From assembly GCA_964384215.1 (NCBI GenBank), contig CAYLLB010000003.1, forward strand, positions 87,383 through 151,382: a stretch of DNA of 64,000 nucleotides, given 5' to 3'. Made by a program: the position numbers and the translations under genes. Positions within the stretch are counted from its first letter, which is position 1, and each line of letters opens with the position of its first letter. The notes under the pieces were generated by a model. It had not been told where the DNA came from, made no database searches, and saw only the letters and a program-made list of their open reading frames with translations. This DNA comes from JAJFUV01 sp964384215 (GTDB lineage Bacteria; Acidobacteriota; Terriglobia; Bryobacterales; Bryobacteraceae). Below, in pieces: positions 42,721-51,376 of the stretch.

Positions 42721-45684
42721 TCAGAATGTAAACCGCAACTGAAGATCGATTTTCCGGTTGTAGGTTGTATTTCCGCCGAACGGTCCAAAGCCCGCCAGGC
42801 TGCGGTATTCCCCGAAGAACGTTGACGAGAGGTCGCCGCTCGGCGCCGCGTAGTTGGCGGTGTTGAAGAGGTTCCTGGCGGAAATGCTCAGCGTCAGGTT
42901 GTACTTCTTGCCCGAGCTGCCGCCGAACATGCCGCGCATACCACCGCCACCCGGAGGAGGACCTCCCATACCGCCCGGAGGTGGTCCGCCACCGCCACGC
43001 ATCCCGCCGCCGCCCGGAGGCGGTCCACCGGCATCGTACGGACCCGACTCGCCTTTGCTTCCGAACGACCAGGTTCTCGCCAGGCGCATGTTGACGGTGA
43101 ATGTAGCAGGGCCTCGCGCCGAGTTGCGGCCCAGGATATTCGCGCCGGCTCCGGGATTCGTATTGAAGCAGCCGAAACCGGCCTTGTATGTGTAGCCGTT
43201 CGAGGCGCAAGCCGCGCCGTCCATCCCGGTGACGAGCGCTGGACGCTCGCTCGCGAATCCGTCGCGATTCGTATCAATGCCGGTGGTGATGTCATACGGC
43301 GCGCCGCTGCTGGCGGTGATGAACGGCCCCACGGTCAGCTTCCAGGGAAGCGGCAGGTGCGTGCCGATCACAATGCGGTGGCGGATATCGGCGTAGCTGG
43401 ACGGACCCCACTCGGCGCGCAGGTTGTAAGGATCTGCCGGCGTACCTTCGGCGTCGCTCTTGCCGTGGGAATACGAGTAGAAACCGAATAGGAAGAGCTT
43501 CTTGTAACTCAAGTGCGGGCTGATCACCAACTGATTGGTGCGGCTGAACCCGGTAGTCTCGGTGAGGATGCGCTGGTTGGAATCGCCGAAAGGATAAATG
43601 CCGTCGATAGGGGTGTTGATATTGCGTGTCCGGGAAAGATGCACGCCCCGCGCAATCATGTACTGGCCGCTGAGGCGGAAGTACTTGTTTATCTGGCGGT
43701 CCAACCCTATGCTGGCCTGGTAAACGCGAGGAGCAACCAGGCTGGCGTCGAGGATCTGGTAGCGCTGCGGCTGAAGGGACCCGGCCAAGTCCGCAGCTGC
43801 CGGGATCGTCGGGAAGAAGTCCGGATTCAGAATCAGATAAGACTGCTGCGTCAGGCCGTTGTAGCGGAGCGATTGCAGCACGGTGGACTCGGCGATGCGG
43901 TCATAGAAAGTGCCGAAGCCGGCGCGCAGCACGGTTTTAGCGGACTTGCTCGCGCCTCCGTCGATGCCCCACGCCAGGCCCAGCCGCGGGGACCAATCGC
44001 CGTGATCGCTTATGTTGGTTTGCGTCTCATAGCGCAAGCCGTAGCTCAGCGTAAAGTTCGGACGCACGCGCCAATCGTCGTTCCAGAACAGGCCGGCGTC
44101 GAACTGGTCTACGGAGGTCGTAGCGGTTCCGGCGCTCAGGCTGAACTGCGACGCGCCGCCTCCCAGGGCACGGATCGTTGCGGCGCTGAGTCCCATGCTT
44201 TGGAACAGCAGCGTGCGCCGGTATCGTTCGAGGGCGGTGAGCTGAACGGATGTTCCCGCGACGGCGTTGTTGCTCGCGTCCAACTCCGGTCCCGTGCCGC
44301 CCAGGAACGTGTAGGTGCCGCCGAAGTTGTTCACCGAAGTATCGTCGTAGTTCGCCTGCCGCAGCCGCGCGCCCCACTTGAACATGTGCCGGCCCATGGT
44401 GTGGCTCACGGTGTCGTTGAACTCCCAGTTATTGCTGAGGCCGCCGGAGTTGCCCACCTGCGCTCCTCCGCCCTCAAAGGCTCCCGCCACGGTGATGGCG
44501 GGTTGCGAGGTGTCGCCGGTGCGGCTGGTTTCCGCCCGCATATACTGGAAACGGAACTCGTTGATGGTCTTAGCGCTCAGGACGGCCGTTTCGGTGAGCT
44601 GGAGCGCATGGTTGGACCCGGTCTGCTTGTAAGCCTTCGATAGCAGGCTGTAATCGCCAATGCCTTCGTTATCGTACGAGTTGCGGCCGTATTGATACCG
44701 TGCCACCAGCGTATTCTTGGGGTTCAACGCCAGGTCCAGGCGCGGGCTGAAGTTGGTGCGCGTCTGCGGGGTCAATACCGCCTGGCTGATGGTCTGCGGA
44801 ACCAGGCTGGAATCCAAAGTGGTCGCGTAGATAAAGGCATTTTCGTCGGTCGAGCGGCGTTCCAGGTCGAAGCCGTACGAAGCTTTACCTTTTATCAGTG
44901 GCCCGCTGAGGTTGAAGCCCAGCATCCTCTGCTGGTACGGCGTGCGCTTGGATTGTTCCAGCAGCGGGCTGCGCGAATTGAGGCTTTCGTCGTTGAACTG
45001 CGCGAACAACTGCCCGCGAATCTGGTCGCTGCCGGGCTTCGTCAGGATCTCGATGCGCCCGAAGCCGGGCCGGTCATACTCGGGCGAGAACGGGTTCGAA
45101 TTGATGCGCACTTCGCGGATCGAGGACTTAGGCGGCATGTTGCCGTTGCTGAAGCCATCGATCATGATCTGTCCACCGTTGGGACCCGAAGCGGGACCAG
45201 CCAGGGCCTGGAGTTGCTCCTGCAATTCGTCAGGATCGTCGGAAAGCGTTTCGAGTTCCTTTTGTCCCAACACGAGCGCGGTGCCGTTCTCCGATGGGTC
45301 GGCGGAGACGTGGCTGGCCTCCTCCTCGACGTTCACCACCTGCGCTTCGACTTTGATGGTGAGCTGCGAGTCGATGGTCATGCCGCCGCGGATGGTTACC
45401 TTACCGCGATCATCAATAGTGAAACCCTTGGCGATGAAACGAACCCGGTAATCGCCGGGCTGCAGGCCGGTAAAAGAATAGCGGCCTGATTCGTCCGTAG
45501 TGGCGCGGCGTTCGCCGCCGGGCCCGCGCAACTGCACCAAGGCCCCGGGGACGCTTGCGCCGCTGGGGTCTGTAACCGATCCTTGCAGGCTGGCCGTAGC
45601 TGCGGTCTGCGCTGCCAGATCCAAAGCACTCGCCAACACGATGACTGTCAGAAGAACCGCTACCCATACAGATTTACGCATCAT
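42721..45684 (-). CDS. TonB-dependent receptor with regulatory-like domain and Gly/Pro/Met-rich extracellular tract
   Basis: This 987-residue outer-membrane receptor starts at MMRKSVW with GAGG upstream and has a signal ending LDLAAQ. It opens with a carboxypeptidase-regulatory-like domain (ASLQGSVTDPSGASVPGAL), then a plug (LVLGQKELETLSDDPDELQ, QIMIDGFSNGNMPPKS) and a barrel ending LQLRFTF. A tract of PPPGG and MRG repeats spans about residues 881-922 (42918-43040), where an outer loop or the last strands are expected. The DTNRDGFASERP segment resembles a calcium-binding loop. It is the second gene of a minus-strand unit with DUF5666 upstream and a small secreted protein downstream. Confidence 0.92.
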   Translation of the reverse strand: MMRKSVWVAVLLTVIVLASALDLAAQTAATASLQGSVTDPSGASVPGALVQLRGPGGERRATTDESGRYSFTGLQPGDYRVRFIAKGFTIDDRGKVTIRGGMTIDSQLTIKVEAQVVNVEEEASHVSADPSENGTALVLGQKELETLSDDPDELQEQLQALAGPASGPNGGQIMIDGFSNGNMPPKSSIREVRINSNPFSPEYDRPGFGRIEILTKPGSDQIRGQLFAQFNDESLNSRSPLLEQSKRTPYQQRMLGFNLSGPLIKGKASYGFDLERRSTDENAFIYATTLDSSLVPQTISQAVLTPQTRTNFSPRLDLALNPKNTLVARYQYGRNSYDNEGIGDYSLLSKAYKQTGSNHALQLTETAVLSAKTINEFRFQYMRAETSRTGDTSQPAITVAGAFEGGGAQVGNSGGLSNNWEFNDTVSHTMGRHMFKWGARLRQANYDDTSVNNFGGTYTFLGGTGPELDASNNAVAGTSVQLTALERYRRTLLFQSMGLSAATIRALGGGASQFSLSAGTATTSVDQFDAGLFWNDDWRVRPNFTLSYGLRYETQTNISDHGDWSPRLGLAWGIDGGASKSAKTVLRAGFGTFYDRIAESTVLQSLRYNGLTQQSYLILNPDFFPTIPAAADLAGSLQPQRYQILDASLVAPRVYQASIGLDRQINKYFRLSGQYMIARGVHLSRTRNINTPIDGIYPFGDSNQRILTETTGFSRTNQLVISPHLSYKKLFLFGFYSYSHGKSDAEGTPADPYNLRAEWGPSSYADIRHRIVIGTHLPLPWKLTVGPFITASSGAPYDITTGIDTNRDGFASERPALVTGMDGAACASNGYTYKAGFGCFNTNPGAGANILGRNSARGPATFTVNMRLARTWSFGSKGESGPYDAGGPPPGGGGMRGGGGPPPGGMGGPPPGGGGMRGMFGGSSGKKYNLTLSISARNLFNTANYAAPSGDLSSTFFGEYRSLAGFGPFGGNTTYNRKIDLQLRFTF
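42918..43040. repeat. Low-complexity Gly/Pro/Met coding repeat inside the TonB receptor
   Basis: Imperfect tandem CCG/CCACC-GGAGG units encode GGPPPGGGGM repeats about three times over. Related tracts occur in three neighbouring exported proteins. Copy number of such repeats can change by slippage. Confidence 0.8.
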
Positions 45685-45713
45685 TTTATGAATCCTCGAT
45701 CCAACCATTCCCG

Positions 45714-46832
45714 TTACTGCAACATGCCGGGTAATTCGATTCCGCCCAGAGTGTTGCTCAGTCCGCCCAGGCCCATGGATGAGTCCTGCTGCATGCCCCG
45801 GCTCCCGTTCGTGTTTCCGCCAGCTTCCGTCCTGGCCGCTCTTGCCGCCGCCATGCGAACCAGGAAATCGGCGTTCGAGAGAAGCATGATGGCGGTCAGT
45901 TGATCGGGGCGTGGCTGCCTGGTGCTCGAAACGACAATCGTTTCGCCGGCCTGTATGTCTTCGATGCGGGCGGCCGGCAAGCGCTCGATCATGTGCATGA
46001 AATCGGGCGGGCCGCCGGCGCGATTGCGTTGCGGCATTGGTCCAGGTCTTCCCGCGCCCGACGGGAACGCAGGCATACGCTTGTGCTGCGAGTCCGGTGT
46101 GATCTTAACCGTGAGCAGCTTGCCGTCGCCCACGCCTCTCATGACGATTTCGCCGGCGGCCGCATCGGTTCGAACAACTTGGCCCGCGCGGGTAAGGAAA
46201 GTGCCGAAGACGACCTCTTCGGCTTGCACAGAGCTTCCATCGGCGCTCTTCGTGCCGCGCGCGCGCAATTGATCGCCGGCCGCTATTGCGTCAAGGCTGC
46301 TGATCTTCGCGTCGGCGAACTTCACCGATCCGGGTGCGTATTGCCGGAAGACCGTCTTCGGGCCGGTGGCAACGGTAACGTGCGACTGGCCGGCCATCGA
46401 ATGCATGCGAAGAATGATCGCTCCGCCCTTTTTACTGTCGACAATGCCTGCGACGCCGCGAGCCTGCCAGTCCGCCTGATCGGCTTCATTGCGCGATGAG
46501 ATAGCTTGCGCCGACATCACCACGACACGCCGCGCCGTCACGCCGTCGGCCGCGAACGTAATCAGCACACGATCACCTGGCGAAACATTGGATATCCCCA
46601 CTACCTGCGCATTACGCAGATTTCGCTCTCCGGGCTCCACTTTGCGGAACTCGGTGGTGGCTTCGAGTTTGGCGGTGGATTCCCGGCCCTTGTCGTCTTT
46701 CACCTGAATTTCAAGAGGATCCGCGCGAATGGCAACCACGGTGCCGACTACGGTCGAAGGACGGGCGGCCTGCGCGTCAAGGATGGAATTCGCGGCCCAC
46801 ATCATCGCCGCGCACAGGATTATTCTCTTCAT
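45714..46832 (-). CDS. DUF5666-type secreted protein
   Basis: This 372-residue protein starts at the ATG at 46832 (MKRIILCAAMMWAANSILDAQA signal, cut here as KRIILCAAMMWAANS). It contains repeated small beta-barrel units of the DUF5666/OB type: VVGTVVAIRADPLEIQVKDD, GVAGIVDSKKGGAIILRMH and AGQVVRTDAAAGEIVMRG. The segment SGAGRPGPMPQRNRAGGPPD is Gly/Pro/Met-rich (about residues 252-280). It is the first gene of the minus-strand unit. The TonB receptor begins 29 bp downstream. Function is unknown. A TATACT box (minus strand, 46866-46871) may be its -10 element. Confidence 0.82.
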   Translation of the reverse strand: MKRIILCAAMMWAANSILDAQAARPSTVVGTVVAIRADPLEIQVKDDKGRESTAKLEATTEFRKVEPGERNLRNAQVVGISNVSPGDRVLITFAADGVTARRVVVMSAQAISSRNEADQADWQARGVAGIVDSKKGGAIILRMHSMAGQSHVTVATGPKTVFRQYAPGSVKFADAKISSLDAIAAGDQLRARGTKSADGSSVQAEEVVFGTFLTRAGQVVRTDAAAGEIVMRGVGDGKLLTVKITPDSQHKRMPAFPSGAGRPGPMPQRNRAGGPPDFMHMIERLPAARIEDIQAGETIVVSSTRQPRPDQLTAIMLLSNADFLVRMAAARAARTEAGGNTNGSRGMQQDSSMGLGGLSNTLGGIELPGMLQ

Positions 46833-46907
46833 CAAACCTATAAGACGTTTTGAAACGGGCGGCTCAGTATAAAGCTGTGCGAACTGCGTTTCGTTTGCGT
46901 TAAGAAG

Positions 46908-46925
46908 TGTAAAAGCTCCTTTACA
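46908..46925. promoter_or_regulatory. Inverted repeat in the divergent TonB promoter region
   Basis: TGTAAA (46908-46913) and TTTACA (46920-46925) form a perfect inverted repeat around 6 bp. It lies between the DUF5666/TonB unit and the divergent receptor gene. It might be an operator, and the nearby CpxR-like regulator is one candidate to bind it. A CpxR consensus half-site is GTAAA, which both arms contain. Confidence 0.4.
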
Positions 46926-46981
46926 TCAGTACCTCAAGTAAATCCCGCTGCGTCCTAACGGACTTGCCAAGGAGGTAGCTG

Positions 46982-49900
46982 GTGCACAGAACACGTGTGC
47001 TTCTTTTCGTAATCTGCCTGTTTCTGCTCATTCCGTGTCTTTCCGCGCAGGAGGTGGCACGGCTTGTGGTCATGGTGTGGGACCCCACGAGCGCAGCCGT
47101 TCCGCAGGCGAAGATCATCCTGCTTGACAAGCAGCGGGGAACACAAAGAACGGGCATGACCAATGAGACCGGGACGCTGCTGCTGGAAGGCATGCCTCCT
47201 GGAGAGTACCAGCTTGAAGTAGAAAAGAGTGGATTCAACAAGCTGGTGCTGAGCACCGTGCAGCTGCACGCGCGCGACCTGCAGTCGCTTCAACTGACGC
47301 TGCAGGTGGCGGCGGCCCAGGCGACCGTGGTGAACGTCACAGCCGCAGTGGAAGGCGTGCTGACGGACACTTCGACCGGCGCGGTGATGAGCGGCAACTA
47401 CGCCCAGAACCTGCCGCTGGCAAGCCGCACGGTGCAGTCGCTGCTGCTGCTGACGCCCGGCATCCTTTCGGTGACGAGCGGGACAGGCGATAGCGGGATT
47501 CACGCCAACGGGTTGCGCTCAAACACCAACTACTTCATGATCGACGGCACCAGCGCCAACGCCGGCCCCACCATTGCGAGCCTGAACATGGACATGGGTG
47601 GCCCGATGGGCGGGCCGGGCCGCGGCCCTGGCGGCGGTTCCGGCGTTACCGGCGGTTCGAACGACAACGGCAGCTTGTTCCTGCCCATGGACGCGGTGCA
47701 GGAAGTGCGCGTGCAGACCTCGACGTTTGCCCCTGAATTCGGGCGCTCACCTGGCGCGCAGGTGTCCATCATGAGCCGCAGCGGCACTAACCAGATGCAT
47801 GGTTCAGCGTACGAGTACTTGCGCAACGAGAAGATGAACGCGAACGACTGGTTCGCGAATTCCACCGGCTTCGACCGCCAGAAGATGCGGCAGAACAACT
47901 ACGGAGCTTCGCTGGGTGGGGCCATCAAGCCGGGCAGGATGTTCTACTTCGGCTCGTACGAAATGCTGGATTACTGGCAGCCCTCGACCGCCATCGACAG
48001 CGTCCCCAGCCTGGCGACGCGCGCGAGCGCTTCCGCCAAGTTTCTGCCGTACCTGAATGCGTTTCCCGTGCCCAACGGCCCCGACCTCACCTACGGCGCG
48101 GCCCAGTTCTTCGGCGTCTACTCGAGTCCGAATACCAGCCAGAGCGGAACACTCCGGCTCGACCGTACCTTCCGCAAGAGCCTGGCCACGTTTTTGCGCT
48201 ACAGCTACACATCGTCCGACACCGAGTCTCGCGGCGGAGGCGGTATTTCCACCTCGAGCATGTTGACCAAATCCAACTTCAAGTCTCAGTCCCTGATCGG
48301 GGGCCTGACCTGGAACGGCGGCGACGATGCGGTCAACGACTTGCGAATCAACGTGACGCGTTCCACGTTCCTTTCGAACTCGGCGTTGGACAACTTCGGC
48401 GGTGCTGTTGTTCCGGCCGACTCGGCGCTGTTCCCCAGCGGCGTCGACTCGACTCTCGGTTCGGCCACGATCTACGTCGTAGGAATGGGCGGTTTCTCCA
48501 AGGGACGGCGCTCCCAGAACACGCAGAATCAGATAAACCTGGTCTTCAACCAATCGGTGTCCGACACGGTACACCAGGCGAAAGCGGGCTTCGATTACCG
48601 CGTCCAGTTGGACCACCACCGCTTCAAAACGTACAGCAACACGGTGTCGTTCAACGGACTTACCGGCGAGACCGGCGCGCTGCTGTCCGGTTACGCGACC
48701 AACGCCATCGTGACCGCGGGCAAGGCGGATCGCTACCCGATGTACCAGAACTTCTCTTTCTACATTCAGGACACCTTCAAGGCTTCCAAGCGCAACACGG
48801 TCACATACGGCATACGCTGGGACGTGAACCCCGCCCCGAGCACTTATAACAGCGACAAGCCGGTCGGCCTCGATTACAGCAATAGCATCGTTGACGCAGG
48901 GCCGCTGTATAAGACCAAATGGTTCAACCTGGCGCCGCGCATCGGGTGGACGCGGCTGCTCAGCGACCGCCCCAACCGCGAACTCGTGTTCCGCACCGGA
49001 GCCGGCATCTTCTATGACATCGGCTACGGTTCGAGCACCGCGACCTTCAACGGCCCGCCGTTCGCCAACAGCACCATTCTCAACAACACGCGGGACAGCA
49101 AAGTCAGTTTCCCGTTGACATCGAGCAACCTGACCGCGCCCAGCCTGCCGGCCACCAAACCTTACGGGCAGGTCGCCTCGGCGGATTCCCTGTTGAAAGC
49201 GCCGCTGGTCTACCAGTGGAACGCCACCGTGGAGCACCGTCTGGGGATGGGACACATGGTGAGCGTGGGATACGTGGGCAACGCGGGGCGGCGCCTGCTG
49301 CTGCAGCAGACCAGCCCGTCCTTTGAAAAGACCGAGTATTACATGCTCATGGTCACCAACAACGGCGCGACCTCGGACTATCACGGTCTGCAAGTGCAGT
49401 ACCGGCGCGCGCTGGCGCGGCGCATACAGGCGCAGGTGAGCTACACGTGGAGCCATGCGCTCGACAGCGCGTCGAGCGACACCAGCATGGGCGGTTTCGC
49501 GCTGATGCGAGGCGCCGATCGCGGCTCGTCGGACTACGATGCGCGCCATGTCCTGAACGTCTCGGCCAGCGTGCAGTTGCCCGCCCCCAAGATCGCGCCG
49601 TTGCGCTGGGTGTTCGGCGGATGGGCCACCGACTACATGTTCAACGCCCGTACCGGCCTGCCGTTCGATGTCCGCAGCATGACCCTGATGACCATCGGGG
49701 CCGACACCGACGACGACGGCGAAGACGATGAATACCGGCAGATGTACTCGCAAGTGCGGCCGAACTACCTCGGCGGGCCGGTGTGGATCGCCGACGCTCA
49801 TGCTCCCGGCGGGAAGAAACTCAATCTGGCCGCCTTTGCCGAACCCGACGAGGGCGCCATGGGCAACCTGGGACGCAACGCGATCCGAGGATTCAGTGCC

Positions 49901-50155
49901 GCCGAGTTGGGCGTCTCCCTGCGCCGCCAGATCAACATCACCGAGAGATTCAATCTGCAGATCCGCGCCGAGGCCTTCAATGTTTTCAATAGCCCGAACT
50001 ACGCCAACCCCGATCCGTACGAAGGCGCCAATCTGATCAGCCCGAACTTCGGCGTCGTGACGCGCATGTTGAACCGCTCTTACGGCGGCGCCACCTCGTC
50101 CTATCAGATGGGTGGGCCGCGCTCGGCGCAGGTGTCGCTACGGCTTCAGTTCTGA
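46982..50155 (+). CDS. TonB-dependent receptor with regulatory-like domain and Gly/Pro/Met tract
   Basis: This 1057-residue receptor starts at GTG (46982), 6 nt after an excellent AAGGAGG. The signal ends CLSAQ. A carboxypeptidase-regulatory-like domain follows (LVVMVWDPTSAAVPQAKI, PPGEYQLEVEKSGF), then a plug (LPLASRTVQSLLLLTPGI, NYFMIDGTSANAG) and a barrel ending VSLRLQF. A MDMGGPMGGPGRGPGGG tract lies in the plug near residues 201-225. An acidic DTDDDGEDDE run near residue 905 resembles calcium-binding loops. It is divergent from the other TonB/DUF5666 unit and shares its control region. Confidence 0.93.
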   Translation: MHRTRVLLFVICLFLLIPCLSAQEVARLVVMVWDPTSAAVPQAKIILLDKQRGTQRTGMTNETGTLLLEGMPPGEYQLEVEKSGFNKLVLSTVQLHARDLQSLQLTLQVAAAQATVVNVTAAVEGVLTDTSTGAVMSGNYAQNLPLASRTVQSLLLLTPGILSVTSGTGDSGIHANGLRSNTNYFMIDGTSANAGPTIASLNMDMGGPMGGPGRGPGGGSGVTGGSNDNGSLFLPMDAVQEVRVQTSTFAPEFGRSPGAQVSIMSRSGTNQMHGSAYEYLRNEKMNANDWFANSTGFDRQKMRQNNYGASLGGAIKPGRMFYFGSYEMLDYWQPSTAIDSVPSLATRASASAKFLPYLNAFPVPNGPDLTYGAAQFFGVYSSPNTSQSGTLRLDRTFRKSLATFLRYSYTSSDTESRGGGGISTSSMLTKSNFKSQSLIGGLTWNGGDDAVNDLRINVTRSTFLSNSALDNFGGAVVPADSALFPSGVDSTLGSATIYVVGMGGFSKGRRSQNTQNQINLVFNQSVSDTVHQAKAGFDYRVQLDHHRFKTYSNTVSFNGLTGETGALLSGYATNAIVTAGKADRYPMYQNFSFYIQDTFKASKRNTVTYGIRWDVNPAPSTYNSDKPVGLDYSNSIVDAGPLYKTKWFNLAPRIGWTRLLSDRPNRELVFRTGAGIFYDIGYGSSTATFNGPPFANSTILNNTRDSKVSFPLTSSNLTAPSLPATKPYGQVASADSLLKAPLVYQWNATVEHRLGMGHMVSVGYVGNAGRRLLLQQTSPSFEKTEYYMLMVTNNGATSDYHGLQVQYRRALARRIQAQVSYTWSHALDSASSDTSMGGFALMRGADRGSSDYDARHVLNVSASVQLPAPKIAPLRWVFGGWATDYMFNARTGLPFDVRSMTLMTIGADTDDDGEDDEYRQMYSQVRPNYLGGPVWIADAHAPGGKKLNLAAFAEPDEGAMGNLGRNAIRGFSAAELGVSLRRQINITERFNLQIRAEAFNVFNSPNYANPDPYEGANLISPNFGVVTRMLNRSYGGATSSYQMGGPRSAQVSLRLQF

Positions 50156-50198
50156 GAAGGCGCCCGGCGCGACGTGCTACTTTTGGGAGGGTGAACTC

Positions 50199-51026
50199 AT
50201 GCGAACACTCTTCCTGCTTTTTGCCGCCGCGATGATCGCCCCCGCGGCGCACATTGAAGTCCAGGGGCATCGCGGCGCGCGCTCGGTGCGGCCCGAGAAT
50301 ACGATGTCGGCGTTTAATTACGCCATCCAGGCCGGCGCCGATGTCCTGGAACTGGATATTCGGGTCACTAAAGATGGCGTTGTGGTGGTTTCGCACGACG
50401 GCGATGTGAAGCCGCCCGTGTGCAGCGGCCCGGAACCCAAAGCCGACATCCGGCAACTCACTCTGAAGCAGGTGAAGCAGTGGGACTGCGGGAGCGTGCG
50501 CAATCCGGCTTTCCCGCGCCAGGAGCTGTCGCCGGGCGAACGCATCCCCACGCTCGATGAAGTGCTCGCGCTAGCGCCTCAAGGCAAGTTCCGTTTCAAC
50601 ATCGAAACCAAGGTGGACAAGGCCAGCCCATCAGAGCTAAGTGAAATGGTCAAGCTGCTCGCTGACGCCATCCGCAAGCACCATCTGGAATCGCGCGCCA
50701 ACATTCAATCGTTCGACTTCCGCACCCTGCACGAAATGAAGAAGCTGCTCCCCGAACTGCCGCGTGCCGCGCTTTACGGCGGCGCCCCGCGCGACTTCGT
50801 CGAGATTGCCCGCGAGGCGGATGCCGGAATCGTCTCACCGCACTATTCGCTGGTGACCAAAGCGCAAGTGGAAGCGTCGCATCGCGCCGGGTTGAGAGTG
50901 ATCGCCTGGACCGCCAACGACGAGAAAGTGTGGGCGGACCTGGTGGCCGCGGGCGTTGATGGCATCATCACGGACGATCCGGCCGGTTTGATCGGCTACC
51001 TGAAGGCGCGCGGGCTCCGGCAGTAA
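50199..51026 (+). CDS. Glycerophosphodiester phosphodiesterase, secreted
   Basis: This 275-residue enzyme hydrolyses glycerophosphodiesters to glycerol-3-phosphate and an alcohol. GGGAGG lies 8 nt before the ATG, and the signal peptide is MRTLFLLFAAAMIAPAA. The GDPD motifs are GHRGARSVRPENTMSAF, VLELDIRVTKDGVVVVSHD (metal Glu, Asp and catalytic His) and FNIETK. The TIM-barrel end has VIAWTANDEKVW and GVDGIITDDP. A periplasmic position would feed phospholipid breakdown products to glycerol transport. Confidence 0.95.
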   Translation: MRTLFLLFAAAMIAPAAHIEVQGHRGARSVRPENTMSAFNYAIQAGADVLELDIRVTKDGVVVVSHDGDVKPPVCSGPEPKADIRQLTLKQVKQWDCGSVRNPAFPRQELSPGERIPTLDEVLALAPQGKFRFNIETKVDKASPSELSEMVKLLADAIRKHHLESRANIQSFDFRTLHEMKKLLPELPRAALYGGAPRDFVEIAREADAGIVSPHYSLVTKAQVEASHRAGLRVIAWTANDEKVWADLVAAGVDGIITDDPAGLIGYLKARGLRQ

Positions 51027-51048
51027 GCCGGGTTACAATGAACGTAGT

Positions 51049-51126
51049 GGGGACGTAGCTCAGTATGGATAGAGCGGCCGCCTCCTAAGCGGCAGGTCGG
51101 CAGTTCGAATCTGCCCGTCCCTACCA
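51049..51126 (+). tRNA. tRNA-Arg (anticodon CCT)
   Basis: A full cloverleaf is visible. The acceptor stem GGGGACG pairs with CGTCCCT (one G-T pair). The D-arm is GCTC/GAGC, the anticodon stem is GCCGC/GCGGC with loop CTCCTAA (anticodon CCT, reading AGG), and the T-arm is GGCAG-TTCGAAT-CTGCC. The CCA end is encoded. Confidence 0.97.
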
Positions 51127-51142
51127 TCAGACTGGAATCAAC

Positions 51143-51334
51143 TTGCGGAAACTACTGCGCCCGTTTAGTGGCATCTTTTTGGTCGTCCTCGGCGTGCTGG
51201 GACTGATATTACCCATCATGCCCGGATGGGTTTTCCTCATTCCTGGCCTGGTCATCCTGGCGGACTACTTCCCGCCCATCAAGCGCTTGGTCGAGTGGGC
51301 CAAGGCCAAGGCACACATGCATCCGAAATGGTAG
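51143..51334 (+). CDS. Small PGPGW-like membrane protein
   Basis: This 63-residue product starts at TTG 17 bp after the tRNA. It has one or two helices around a conserved turn: PFSGIFLVVLGVLGLILPIM, cut at IMPGWVF, then LIPGLVILADYFPP. The glycine-rich turn resembles the small PGPGW/YbaN-type inner-membrane proteins. A basic tail follows (WAKAKAHMHPKW). Function is unknown. Start choice is uncertain because only a weak GGAA precedes it. Confidence 0.7.
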   Translation: MRKLLRPFSGIFLVVLGVLGLILPIMPGWVFLIPGLVILADYFPPIKRLVEWAKAKAHMHPKW

Positions 51335-51376
51335 CCTGAACTTTACCTCGCCGCCCGTCGGCGAGCGAAGGCTACC

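Noticed and set aside
42918..43040. Tandem GC-rich units suggesting a CRISPR or intergenic repeat array
   Set aside because: The units are in frame within the TonB receptor and encode a Gly/Pro/Met tract; there are no spacers.
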